Of a stretch of DNA of 5,913 nucleotides, positions 1-5,001 are shown piece by piece. This DNA comes from JASFWK01 sp050049355 (GTDB lineage Bacteria; Chloroflexota; Anaerolineae; B4-G1; DUEL01). The stretch covers positions 1-5,913 of the forward strand of contig JASFWK010000132.1 in assembly GCA_050049355.1 (NCBI GenBank), read 5' to 3'. Below the pieces are notes generated by a model that was given only the letters and a program-made list of their open reading frames with translations, did not search any database and was not told the origin of the DNA. Positions within the stretch are counted from its first letter, which is position 1, and every line of letters starts with the position of its first letter. A program made the position numbers and the translations under genes.

Positions 1-371
1 AGCCCATCCTGCAGAGTCACTAGATTCCGCACGTCCTCGCGGGTGGCAGGCCGCCGCGTCCCGTTGTCAAGATCGATCACGTTCAGAGGCGTGCCGGCCC
101 CCATAAAGCACGGATGCTCAAAAGGCGCCGGCTTCTCCCCCGCTCGGTCGTACAACTTGACGTCGCGAGGCAGCCGATCGAGGGCCTCTTCCAGCAATCC
201 GGGAGTCACCCGCACCATTTGAGTCTCCCAATCGACCGGGAACCCGGCACCCTCAAGGCGGGTCAGCGCGTCCTCCTCTGGCACGCAGAATCCGACATCG
301 CTCAGGATCTCGAGCGACGCCTCGTGGACCAGCTGCGCAACAGAATCAGGCAAACACTCGCTCTCCACCAT
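1..371 (-). CDS. Trimethylamine methyltransferase (MttB) family protein, N-terminal part, cut by the left edge
   Basis: Only the first 123 codons are in the window; the C-terminal part lies beyond base 1. MttB-superfamily proteins are TIM-barrel methyltransferases that move a methyl group from a methylated amine (trimethylamine, glycine betaine and related quaternary amines) to a cognate corrinoid protein in the cytoplasm. The family call rests on the N-terminal pattern: a helix reading VHEASLEILSDVGF (about residues 15-28), a segment with VDWETQMVRVTP, then GAGTPLNVIDLDNGTRRPAT (about 91-110), which is typical of this family. The ATG at 371 was chosen because AGGTGA lies just upstream; a GTG two codons earlier is possible. 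It begins 10 bases after the stop of the Lrp-type regulator, so the two are probably co-transcribed. The pyrrolysine position that marks true trimethylamine methyltransferases lies far downstream of the visible part. Most family members lack it, so the substrate cannot be named. Confidence 0.85.
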   Translation of the reverse strand, partial: MVESECLPDSVAQLVHEASLEILSDVGFCVPEEDALTRLEGAGFPVDWETQMVRVTPGLLEEALDRLPRDVKLYDRAGEKPAPFEHPCFMGAGTPLNVIDLDNGTRRPATREDVRNLVTLQDG

Positions 372-381
372 CTTCACCTGT

Positions 382-888
382 TCAGTGATTCCTCAGGCGG
401 ACGCGAGGTCTGTGGTCTATTCGCTGCGGCTCGGCCTCGCCCCACCGGTAAGAGAGCTTGTACATCTTCAGGATCATAAAGGTCTGGGTCCGGCTGACCC
501 CTGGAACACCATGCAGCTTGTTGTTGAGGAAGGAGACAAAGGTCTCCATATCCTCGCAGAAGACCTCCACGAAGAGGTCAAACTCGCCAGACGCCATGAA
601 GAGGTAGCTGACTTCAGGAAATTGGGCGATCTGATCGGCGACGTCGTCTATGCGCCCTCTCTCAACGGTGACTCCGATCATCCCTGCCGCATCCCACCCT
701 ATTAGCTGTGGCTCCACGATGCCAACGATCTGAAGTACCCCCTCCTCCATGAGCTGCTTGACGCGGCGGCGCACCGTCGCCTCCGAGACCCCTAACTCAT
801 CGGCGATGTCTGTAAATGGCCGACGACCGTCGTACTGAAGACGCTGTATGATAGCGACACTGAGCTCGTCAAGTTCAACCTGGCTCAA
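382..888 (-). CDS. Lrp/AsnC family transcriptional regulator
   Basis: A 168-residue DNA-binding regulator of the Lrp/AsnC (feast/famine) family, which usually forms dimers or octamers and senses an amino acid or related small ligand. Residues 5-50 form the winged helix-turn-helix: LDELSVAIIQRLQYDGRRPF, then IADELGVSEATVRRRVKQL, as the family requires. Residues 70-145 form the ligand-binding RAM domain, with the typical ASGEFDLFVEV strand-turn at 99-109. The tail after 150 is short, charged and not recognised. The open frame reaches up to 1077 and has ATGs at 963 and 960, but both lie inside the promoter spacer (940-968). The first possible start downstream of the transcription start is the TTG at 888. 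It follows GGGAGGGAG by 6-9 bases and gives the normal family length. The gene sits directly upstream of the MttB-family gene and probably controls it and itself. The family is certain; the ligand is unknown. Confidence 0.93.
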   Translation of the reverse strand: MSQVELDELSVAIIQRLQYDGRRPFTDIADELGVSEATVRRRVKQLMEEGVLQIVGIVEPQLIGWDAAGMIGVTVERGRIDDVADQIAQFPEVSYLFMASGEFDLFVEVFCEDMETFVSFLNNKLHGVPGVSRTQTFMILKMYKLSYRWGEAEPQRIDHRPRVRLRNH

Positions 889-894
889 CTTCGT

Positions 895-903
895 CTCCCT
901 CCC
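895..903 (-). promoter_or_regulatory. Ribosome binding site that sets a TTG start for the Lrp-type regulator
   Basis: Read on the minus strand this is GGGAGGGAG, followed by ACGAAG and then TTG at 888. Two overlapping Shine-Dalgarno registers give spacings of 6 and 9 bases. No other start codon lies in this frame between the predicted transcription start (about 933) and the TTG. Confidence 0.75.
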
Positions 904-939
904 GGGGTCGTCCTCTCTCGCGCACCAGATGACTAACGT

Positions 940-968
940 ATTGTAGCACAAATTCGTCATCATGTCAA
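940..968 (-). promoter_or_regulatory. Sigma-70 type promoter with extended -10 for the regulator-mttB pair
   Basis: On the minus strand the -35 is TTGACA (968-963), the spacer is exactly 17 bases and the -10 is TACAAT (945-940). TGC immediately precedes the -10, giving an extended -10. Transcription should begin near 933, leaving a 5' leader of about 45 bases before the TTG start at 888. The -35 is a full consensus match and the -10 matches at five of six positions. Confidence 0.85.
941..951. promoter_or_regulatory. Possible operator (short palindrome over the -10)
   Basis: TTGT-AGC-ACAA is an 11-bp palindrome with a 3-bp centre that covers the -10 element of the regulator's promoter. A further ACAAT at 968-972 is the inverted partner of ATTGT at 940-944, 23 bp apart, and it touches the -35. 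Lrp/AsnC proteins commonly bind several short imperfect palindromes in their own promoters, so autoregulation is plausible. The half-sites are only 4-5 bp and could be chance. Confidence 0.3.
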
Positions 969-1045
969 CAATCTGGTACGATTTTCGCAATGTAGCGGCC
1001 AAAAAAAGACGCACTTCTACAGCCCGGGCAGCTCCCTTGGAGAGG

Positions 1046-1075
1046 GGGAGAGCGACGAAGGTGGTGTCGCCTCCC
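1046..1075 (-). terminator. Hairpin downstream of the glycosyltransferase-hydrolase unit, possible terminator
   Basis: GGGAG-A-GCGAC (1046-1056) pairs with GTCGC-CTCCC (1066-1075) around a 9-base loop: two 5-bp helices with one bulged base. It lies 25 bases after the hydrolase stop codon. No U-run follows it directly. A run of seven T (minus strand, 1007-1001) occurs about 40 bases further on without a hairpin immediately before it. It may stabilise the 3' end or help termination, but it is not a textbook intrinsic terminator. Confidence 0.4.
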
Positions 1076-1099
1076 AAACAGGTTCGCCGGCCCGCCCGC

Positions 1100-2047
1100 C
1101 TACGAACTCAGGAGATCAAGTGCGGTCTTGATGTACAGGCCAGGGTTCAACTCCGGCGCTATGTGGTTTCCCCCAAGGACTCGCACATGCAATTCACGGA
1201 CTTTCGGAAGATCACGACCCCTGTACTCTTGAACAAACTGCGCTATCTGGTCCGGATCGCCGCAGTCAGGAAGGAGATCCCGCCACCGGATCACAGTGTC
1301 TTCCTCCGCAAATAGAATCACCACCCTTCCGTCATATGCGTAGTCGTCGCCGGTAACTCGATCGGTGACCCATCGGATGTCATCGATCACCCTATGCAAC
1401 GATCTACTTCTCACAAGGTCGCGGGTAACCCCCGCAAGCATGTTAGCTCCCAAGGCCAGAGTCCTTCCGAGCGCCCGGTTGGGCCTGAGCACAGCAGCGC
1501 CAAGAATACGCAGGCATTCCAGCAGGAAACTCCACACGAGTTCTTGAAGCGACCGTTCCACAAGTCCTGCGGGACATAAGGCAACCACATCTCCAAAGAG
1601 CTCTGGAGCTCTCTCGGCGGCCCGCAAGGCCTCGGCACCACCGTGGGACCAACCGAACAGGGTCGCCTTGATGGGAGGACGGCTATCTCTCCCTTCAGCC
1701 CCACCAGGGACGAGCTCCCTGGCTGCCTTACTCTCGACTATCTTGATCACAGCCTCTGCCCTCGCTGCATCCCCACCCCGCGGAGGATCAACGTCAATTG
1801 ACCACACGACCTTCGATGAGCTGAAGCGCACAATTGTCGCTATCAATGCCTTCGCAGCGTCAGCGGTCTGGCCGTGCCCAGGAATGAACACGTTCAGATT
1901 ACCATCAACGGTCTTAGCCCTTCTTTGCTGCTCCGTTCTCCCATCGAGTTCATAGAGCGTGTAGCCTATTCGCTCTCCTGCGACCTCCACCTGATTCCGT
2001 TTCAACTCGGCCCTGAGTGTGGGCAGGGCAGAACTCCCTCCGTTCAT
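1100..2047 (-). CDS. Alpha/beta hydrolase (serine hydrolase fold), substrate unknown
   Basis: A 315-residue alpha/beta hydrolase, probably an esterase, lipase or acyl hydrolase. The oxyanion-hole segment FIPGHGQ is at residues 54-60. The nucleophile elbow GWSHGG at 132-137 gives Ser134. The strand VVILFAEED ends in the likely acid Asp250, and GGNH at 292-295 gives the catalytic His295. All three catalytic residues are therefore present and in order. The stretch 160-230 is the expected lid or cap. I see no signal peptide or lipobox, so it is likely cytoplasmic. The ATG at 2047 is preceded by AAGGAG with a 7-base gap. A TTG at 2089, adjoining the previous stop codon, would add 14 residues but has no such site. 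The gene follows the glycosyltransferase by 42 bases on the same strand and is probably co-transcribed with it. A joint role in a glycan or lipid modification is a guess from that position. Confidence 0.85.
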   Translation of the reverse strand: MNGGSSALPTLRAELKRNQVEVAGERIGYTLYELDGRTEQQRRAKTVDGNLNVFIPGHGQTADAAKALIATIVRFSSSKVVWSIDVDPPRGGDAARAEAVIKIVESKAARELVPGGAEGRDSRPPIKATLFGWSHGGAEALRAAERAPELFGDVVALCPAGLVERSLQELVWSFLLECLRILGAAVLRPNRALGRTLALGANMLAGVTRDLVRSRSLHRVIDDIRWVTDRVTGDDYAYDGRVVILFAEEDTVIRWRDLLPDCGDPDQIAQFVQEYRGRDLPKVRELHVRVLGGNHIAPELNPGLYIKTALDLLSS

Positions 2048-2054
2048 CTCTCTA

Positions 2055-2060
2055 CTCCTT
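2055..2060 (-). promoter_or_regulatory. Ribosome binding site that sets the hydrolase start
   Basis: AAGGAG on the minus strand, 7 bases before the ATG at 2047. It favours this start over the upstream in-frame TTG at 2089. Confidence 0.8.
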
Positions 2061-2089
2061 GCCAATGGATGGGGGCTTTGAACAGCCAA

Positions 2090-3700
2090 TCAGCGAACTT
2101 GCCAGAAGATCACTACCGACGGATGGTCGTATACCACGAAGCTCTCATCGAGCCGAGGCAGCCACACCACCGGCGGACCGGGCCTGCAGGGCAGCGAGGA
2201 CAGGCCTGTCGACCTGAGGGAATCGTCCGCCAGCGCCAGCGGCCCGATTCGAGGCCAGCGTCCAAAGCAGGCTGCTGCCCGAAACGCAAGTTCGCCATCA
2301 AAGAGAGCTCGGTAGTAGGCTCTCGTCTGTGGAAACCGATCCGCCCACTTCGTCAACGCCCCGTATCCCCGCCGGCTGGCAATGACCAGTACGTCGGCCT
2401 CTGCCAGCACCCTCTCAACGGTCGCCCACTTCCGCTCAGTGTCCTCATCGAAGATGGGTAAGATCCTCAAGTCGAACCTATCTGCATGCAAGGGCAGGGG
2501 ATGGTCCCATTCCTCCACGGCGACCGTTGTTCCCTCTGGAAGTGCCTCAAGCCAATCCGATGCTGCCGCCCACGGGTGCGGCTCCTGGTAGGAGGCCACC
2601 AGCGCCAGCGAGAGCAATCCCGCTGGCAGGAGTGCGGAGGCCGCAGCGCCCCACCCCACCCAAGGCCGCCATCGACTCACCCTCTCAGTCGCCTGGGCTG
2701 CATAGACGGCCAACAGGGGCGTGAGAGGGAGCAAATAGCGTGGGAACTTGACAAACAGTCCGCCGATGAAGGCGAAGTAGGGAAGCGCCCAAGCCAATCG
2801 CACCCACTCCGAGGCTCCAAGAGGCCGCCGGATCGCTCGCACCACAGCAAGACTCAATCCTCCAAAGCAGAGAAGTCCAAGCATCGGGCCCATCCCCCAG
2901 ACCAATTGCTGGATGATGGGATAGATGTAGGGCAACGTTCCACGGTATTGGAGCGTGTACGGCACCACAACCACACCTCGCACGAGCGCTGCCTGAGTAG
3001 CGAGATTGGCCATAAACCGCCTGAGACCAAGCAGTGCAAAGGGATTGGTGAAAGCAAAGACCAGCAAGGCCACTCCTCCTGCGACCATCCCCCGCTTCAG
3101 CAGATGGCCATCCCGACCCGGTCCCACGAGACAGGCGGCGGTCAGCGGCAGCGTCAGCAGAACCGCTCCGGCCTTGCACCCCATCGCCAACCCAGCCCAC
3201 AGTCCAGCCAGAGCGGCATCCCCCAAGCGTCCCCGAGCCGCCAGACGCACTCCAAAGAGCAACGCCCCGGTAGTGAAGAAGGCCAGAGGGATGTCGGCGA
3301 TACCGAAGTGCGCGTGCTGAACATGAAGAGGCATCACAGCCAGGAAAGTCGCTGTCCCAAGCGCCGCGCGCCTCCCGCCAGTGCTCCGAGCCAGCGCCGC
3401 TGCCAGCATCACGGTCCCCGTGTCCAGAAGTCCCGCCAGCAAGCGTGCCGCCGGGAGCCGGTTCCGCCCGCCCGCCAAGGCCACGAGGTATGGAAACACA
3501 TGACCATACGGGAACCCAGGAGCCAGCCTAAGAGGGCTGAGCCGATCTGGCCACCTAAGCCCCTCCGCCACTCCAACCAGATACCTCTCATCTGGGTGAG
3601 CGCCGATCCCGTCGTCCCAATCGGCTCCGCTGAGACGGAACGAGGCCCCCAGAAGCAGCACCAGCAGCAGAGCCACCCAGAAGAGAAGACGCCTCCTCAT
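2090..3700 (-). CDS. Polytopic membrane glycosyltransferase, GT-C fold (family 39/ArnT-like)
   Basis: A 536-residue inner-membrane protein. GT-C enzymes take a sugar from a polyprenyl-phosphate carrier and add it to protein or lipid on the outer side of the membrane. After an Arg-rich start, a membrane helix (5-20) leads to the first external loop with D27, D29-D30 and HPDER (35-39). An acidic loop at this place carries the catalytic base in this superfamily. Roughly nine to eleven further hydrophobic segments follow up to about residue 370, including 88-105, 135-155, 160-192, 203-222, 262-290, 303-318 and 349-370. Residues 375-536 are mostly soluble and probably external, ending VVYDHPSVVIFWQV, a C-terminal pattern I associate with this group. 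The ATG at 3700 has no Shine-Dalgarno, but a -10 lies 6 bases upstream, which fits a leaderless mRNA. It is the first gene of a two-gene unit with the hydrolase. The fold is well supported; acceptor and sugar are unknown. Confidence 0.85.
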   Translation of the reverse strand: MRRRLLFWVALLLVLLLGASFRLSGADWDDGIGAHPDERYLVGVAEGLRWPDRLSPLRLAPGFPYGHVFPYLVALAGGRNRLPAARLLAGLLDTGTVMLAAALARSTGGRRAALGTATFLAVMPLHVQHAHFGIADIPLAFFTTGALLFGVRLAARGRLGDAALAGLWAGLAMGCKAGAVLLTLPLTAACLVGPGRDGHLLKRGMVAGGVALLVFAFTNPFALLGLRRFMANLATQAALVRGVVVVPYTLQYRGTLPYIYPIIQQLVWGMGPMLGLLCFGGLSLAVVRAIRRPLGASEWVRLAWALPYFAFIGGLFVKFPRYLLPLTPLLAVYAAQATERVSRWRPWVGWGAAASALLPAGLLSLALVASYQEPHPWAAASDWLEALPEGTTVAVEEWDHPLPLHADRFDLRILPIFDEDTERKWATVERVLAEADVLVIASRRGYGALTKWADRFPQTRAYYRALFDGELAFRAAACFGRWPRIGPLALADDSLRSTGLSSLPCRPGPPVVWLPRLDESFVVYDHPSVVIFWQVR

Positions 3701-3706
3701 ACGCTG

Positions 3707-3735
3707 ATTCTATCATCGAGGGGAACGCAGAGCAA
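3707..3735 (-). promoter_or_regulatory. Promoter of the glycosyltransferase-hydrolase unit, predicted leaderless
   Basis: On the minus strand, TTGCTC (3735-3730), a 17-base spacer and TAGAAT (3712-3707). The -10 matches five of six consensus positions; the -35 matches mainly in TTG. Only six bases separate the -10 from the ATG at 3700, so transcription should start at or next to the ATG. This agrees with the absence of a ribosome binding site. Confidence 0.55.
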
Positions 3736-3765
3736 TCGCGCGCATTCCTTTCCAACAGCGACAAC

Positions 3766-3794
3766 TTGACACACCTTCTGAATCGCGGTATACT
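3766..3794 (+). promoter_or_regulatory. Sigma-70 type promoter of the pyrBFE operon
   Basis: TTGACA at 3766-3771 (full consensus), a spacer of exactly 17 bases, then TATACT at 3789-3794 (five of six). The predicted transcription start is about 3801-3803. It is back-to-back with the glycosyltransferase promoter, with 30 bases between the two -35 elements. Confidence 0.88.
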
Positions 3795-3802
3795 TTCGCG
3801 CG

Positions 3803-3943
3803 ATGTCAGTCCGACGCTTCTGCAGGTGGACGATCAGCAGGGACGGGCCGACAGATGAGGCCCGTCCGAGTATGACCTATTCCAGACCTTTGGATTCCCA
3901 TCCAAAGGTCTTTTCTTCTATGAGGAGAGATAATGGAAGCTAA
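3803..3943 (+). CDS. Candidate pyr leader peptide, 46 codons
   Basis: An open frame that begins with an ATG at the predicted transcription start, crosses both leader hairpins and stops with TAA 11 bases inside pyrB (pyrB ATG at 3933, other frame). It begins MSVRRFCRW and ends MRRDNGS. There is no Shine-Dalgarno, so translation would need leaderless initiation. In E. coli the 44-codon pyrBI leader peptide likewise spans the attenuator and ends next to pyrB; there, UTP shortage slows RNA polymerase and lets the ribosome block terminator formation. Whether this frame is translated is not shown by the sequence. An open frame of 46 codons in GC-rich DNA can occur by chance, and I recognise no family. 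Confidence 0.35.
   Translation: MSVRRFCRWTISRDGPTDEARPSMTYSRPLDSHPKVFSSMRRDNGS
3841..3867 (+). promoter_or_regulatory. First hairpin in the pyr leader (possible pause hairpin)
   Basis: GGACGGGCC (3841-3849) pairs perfectly with GGCCCGTCC (3859-3867) around the 9-base loop GACAGATGA. It is very GC-rich and lies 16 bases before the terminator hairpin. By analogy with enteric pyr leaders it could pause RNA polymerase. The loop has some likeness to the PyrR-binding CAGAGA hexaloop (here CAGATGA), but the loop size and bulge do not fit, so PyrR binding is not claimed. Confidence 0.6.
3884..3919 (+). terminator. Intrinsic terminator in the pyr leader (attenuator)
   Basis: AGACCTTTGGAT (3884-3895) and ATCCAAAGGTCT (3900-3911) form a perfect 12-bp stem with a TCCC loop, followed by TTTCTTCT. 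The U-rich tail is present only in the plus direction. The upstream gene is divergent, so no transcript other than that of the pyr promoter can reach this terminator. It must therefore act within the pyr operon itself, in other words as an attenuator. I found no upstream leader segment able to pair well with the 5' arm, so a classical antiterminator RNA is not evident. Confidence 0.8.
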
Positions 3944-4877
3944 CCCCTTGGCCGGGCGGGACCTGATCCGCATCGGTGATCTGACCAAAGAGGAGATCGT
4001 CCTGCTGCTGGACCTGGCTGGTCGTTTGCGCAAGGCAGTCGCCCGCGAGCGACGTTTGGACCTGCTGTCTGGGTACGTGCTGGCGACCCTCTTCTACGAG
4101 CCAAGCACCCGCACACGCCTCAGCTTCGAGTCCGCGATGCACCGCCTCGGAGGCGATGTGATCTCGGTGGCGGCGGGTGCGAAGACCACGTCGGCCGCCA
4201 AGGGGGAGACGATTGCCGACGCCGCACGAGTGGTATCCGGCTACGCCGATGTCATTGTCCAGCGGCACCCAGCGGTCGGATCGGCGGAGGCGGCCGCCTC
4301 AGGCGCCACCGTCCCTGTCATCAACGGCGGTGACGGGACAGGTGAGCACCCCACCCAGGCCCTGTTGGATCTCTACACCATACGAGAGGAAAGAGGCCAA
4401 CTGGACGGGCTGGCGGTGGCCTTGGTAGGCGACCTCAAGAACGGTCGCACCGTCCACTCCCTCTCCCGCGCCCTCGCCCACTGGGACGTTACACTTACCT
4501 TGGTCGCGCCGCCAGCCCTGGAGATGCCGACCGCGATCAGCGAGGAACTGCGGGAGGAAGGGCTCAGAGTCAACGAGATCGTCGATCTGGCCGAAGCCAT
4601 GGCGAAGTGCAATGTCGTTTACGTCACCCGCATCCAACGCGAGCGCTTCGCGGACCCATCCGAGTACGAACGGCTGCGGGGGAGCTACGCTGTGAATCGA
4701 GCGCTGATCGAGGGCACAAATCCGGACGCCATCATCATGCACCCCTTACCTCGGGTGGACGAGATCGCCACCGACGTGGACCAGTTGCCCAACGCGGCCT
4801 ACTTCCGCCAGGCCGCCAACGGGGTGTGGGTGCGCATGGCACTGCTGGCATCAGTAGTTGGTGAGTCTGGTGGATGA
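3933..4877 (+). CDS. pyrB: Aspartate carbamoyltransferase, catalytic chain
   Basis: Cytosolic enzyme joining carbamoyl phosphate and L-aspartate to N-carbamoyl aspartate, the committed step of de novo pyrimidine synthesis; active sites form between subunits of a trimer. The length of 314 residues is normal. The carbamoyl-phosphate motif FYEPSTRTRLSFE is at 54-66, with S58, T59, R60 and R62. Ser87 and Lys90 (SAAKGET) form the mobile loop that reaches a neighbouring active site. R111-H112-P113, HPTQ at 139-142, GRTVHS at 171-176, TRIQRER at 232-238 and HPLPR at 270-274 supply the remaining ligands, so every expected catalytic residue is visible. The ATG at 3933 follows GAGGAGAG by about five bases. 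It is first in the operon, downstream of the attenuator. No regulatory chain gene (pyrI) follows, so the enzyme probably lacks CTP/ATP allostery of the E. coli kind unless pyrI is elsewhere. Confidence 0.97.
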   Translation: MEANPLAGRDLIRIGDLTKEEIVLLLDLAGRLRKAVARERRLDLLSGYVLATLFYEPSTRTRLSFESAMHRLGGDVISVAAGAKTTSAAKGETIADAARVVSGYADVIVQRHPAVGSAEAAASGATVPVINGGDGTGEHPTQALLDLYTIREERGQLDGLAVALVGDLKNGRTVHSLSRALAHWDVTLTLVAPPALEMPTAISEELREEGLRVNEIVDLAEAMAKCNVVYVTRIQRERFADPSEYERLRGSYAVNRALIEGTNPDAIIMHPLPRVDEIATDVDQLPNAAYFRQAANGVWVRMALLASVVGESGG

Positions 4878-4929
4878 TTGGATGGAAGGGTTACTCTGTC
4901 ATCGGTAGAACAGAAGTTCACCCCGACCT

Positions 4930-5001
4930 AGCTGGCCAACCAACCGGTCAGCAAACCAGCCAGCCAACTAACCAACCAGCTAGCCAGCCAACGAAATAAC
5001 C
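4930..5001 (+). repeat. Degenerate tetranucleotide repeat (RRYY, mainly AACC/AGCC) between pyrB and pyrF
   Basis: Eighteen consecutive 4-base units in constant phase: AGCT, GGCC, AACC, AACC, GGTC, AGCA, AACC, AGCC, AGCC, AACT, AACC, AACC, AGCT, AGCC, AGCC, AACG, AAAT, AACC. Fifteen of them fit purine-purine-pyrimidine-pyrimidine. The tract ends exactly at the pyrF ATG and covers the place where a Shine-Dalgarno should be. Its first part can fold: GCTGGCC (4931-4937) with GGTCAGC (4946-4952), seven pairs including one G-U. The rest is poor in structure and rich in A and C. It looks like an old slippage-expanded microsatellite that has since diverged. It fills most of the 124-base gap; 4878-4929 shows nothing I recognise. 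Confidence 0.85.

Noticed and set aside
114..479. Plus-strand open frame of 121 codons
   Set aside because: It is opposite the MttB-family gene and the end of the regulator gene, both strongly supported, and has no family resemblance.
962..1315. Plus-strand open frame of 117 codons across the promoter and hydrolase end
   Set aside because: It runs antisense to the hydrolase C-terminus and the regulator promoter, with an Arg-rich composition and no ribosome binding site or motif.
2486..3769. Long open frame (427 codons) on the plus strand opposite the glycosyltransferase
   Set aside because: It lies antisense to a clear membrane protein gene, has a low-complexity Gln/Arg/Ser/His/Pro composition as expected from reverse reading of GC-rich coding DNA, shows no family motif and has no good start site.
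3841..3867. PyrR-binding loop
   Set aside because: The loop contains CAGATGA before GGC, similar to the CAGAGA-GGC pattern, but the hexaloop has an extra base and the stem lacks the expected purine-rich bulge.
3884..3911. The 12-bp dyad as an operator rather than a terminator
   Set aside because: Operators can be perfect dyads, but the one-sided U-rich tail and the position in the leader, well downstream of the promoter, fit a terminator better.
4930..5001. CRISPR or direct-repeat array
   Set aside because: The period is four bases with no spacers, so it is a microsatellite-like tract.
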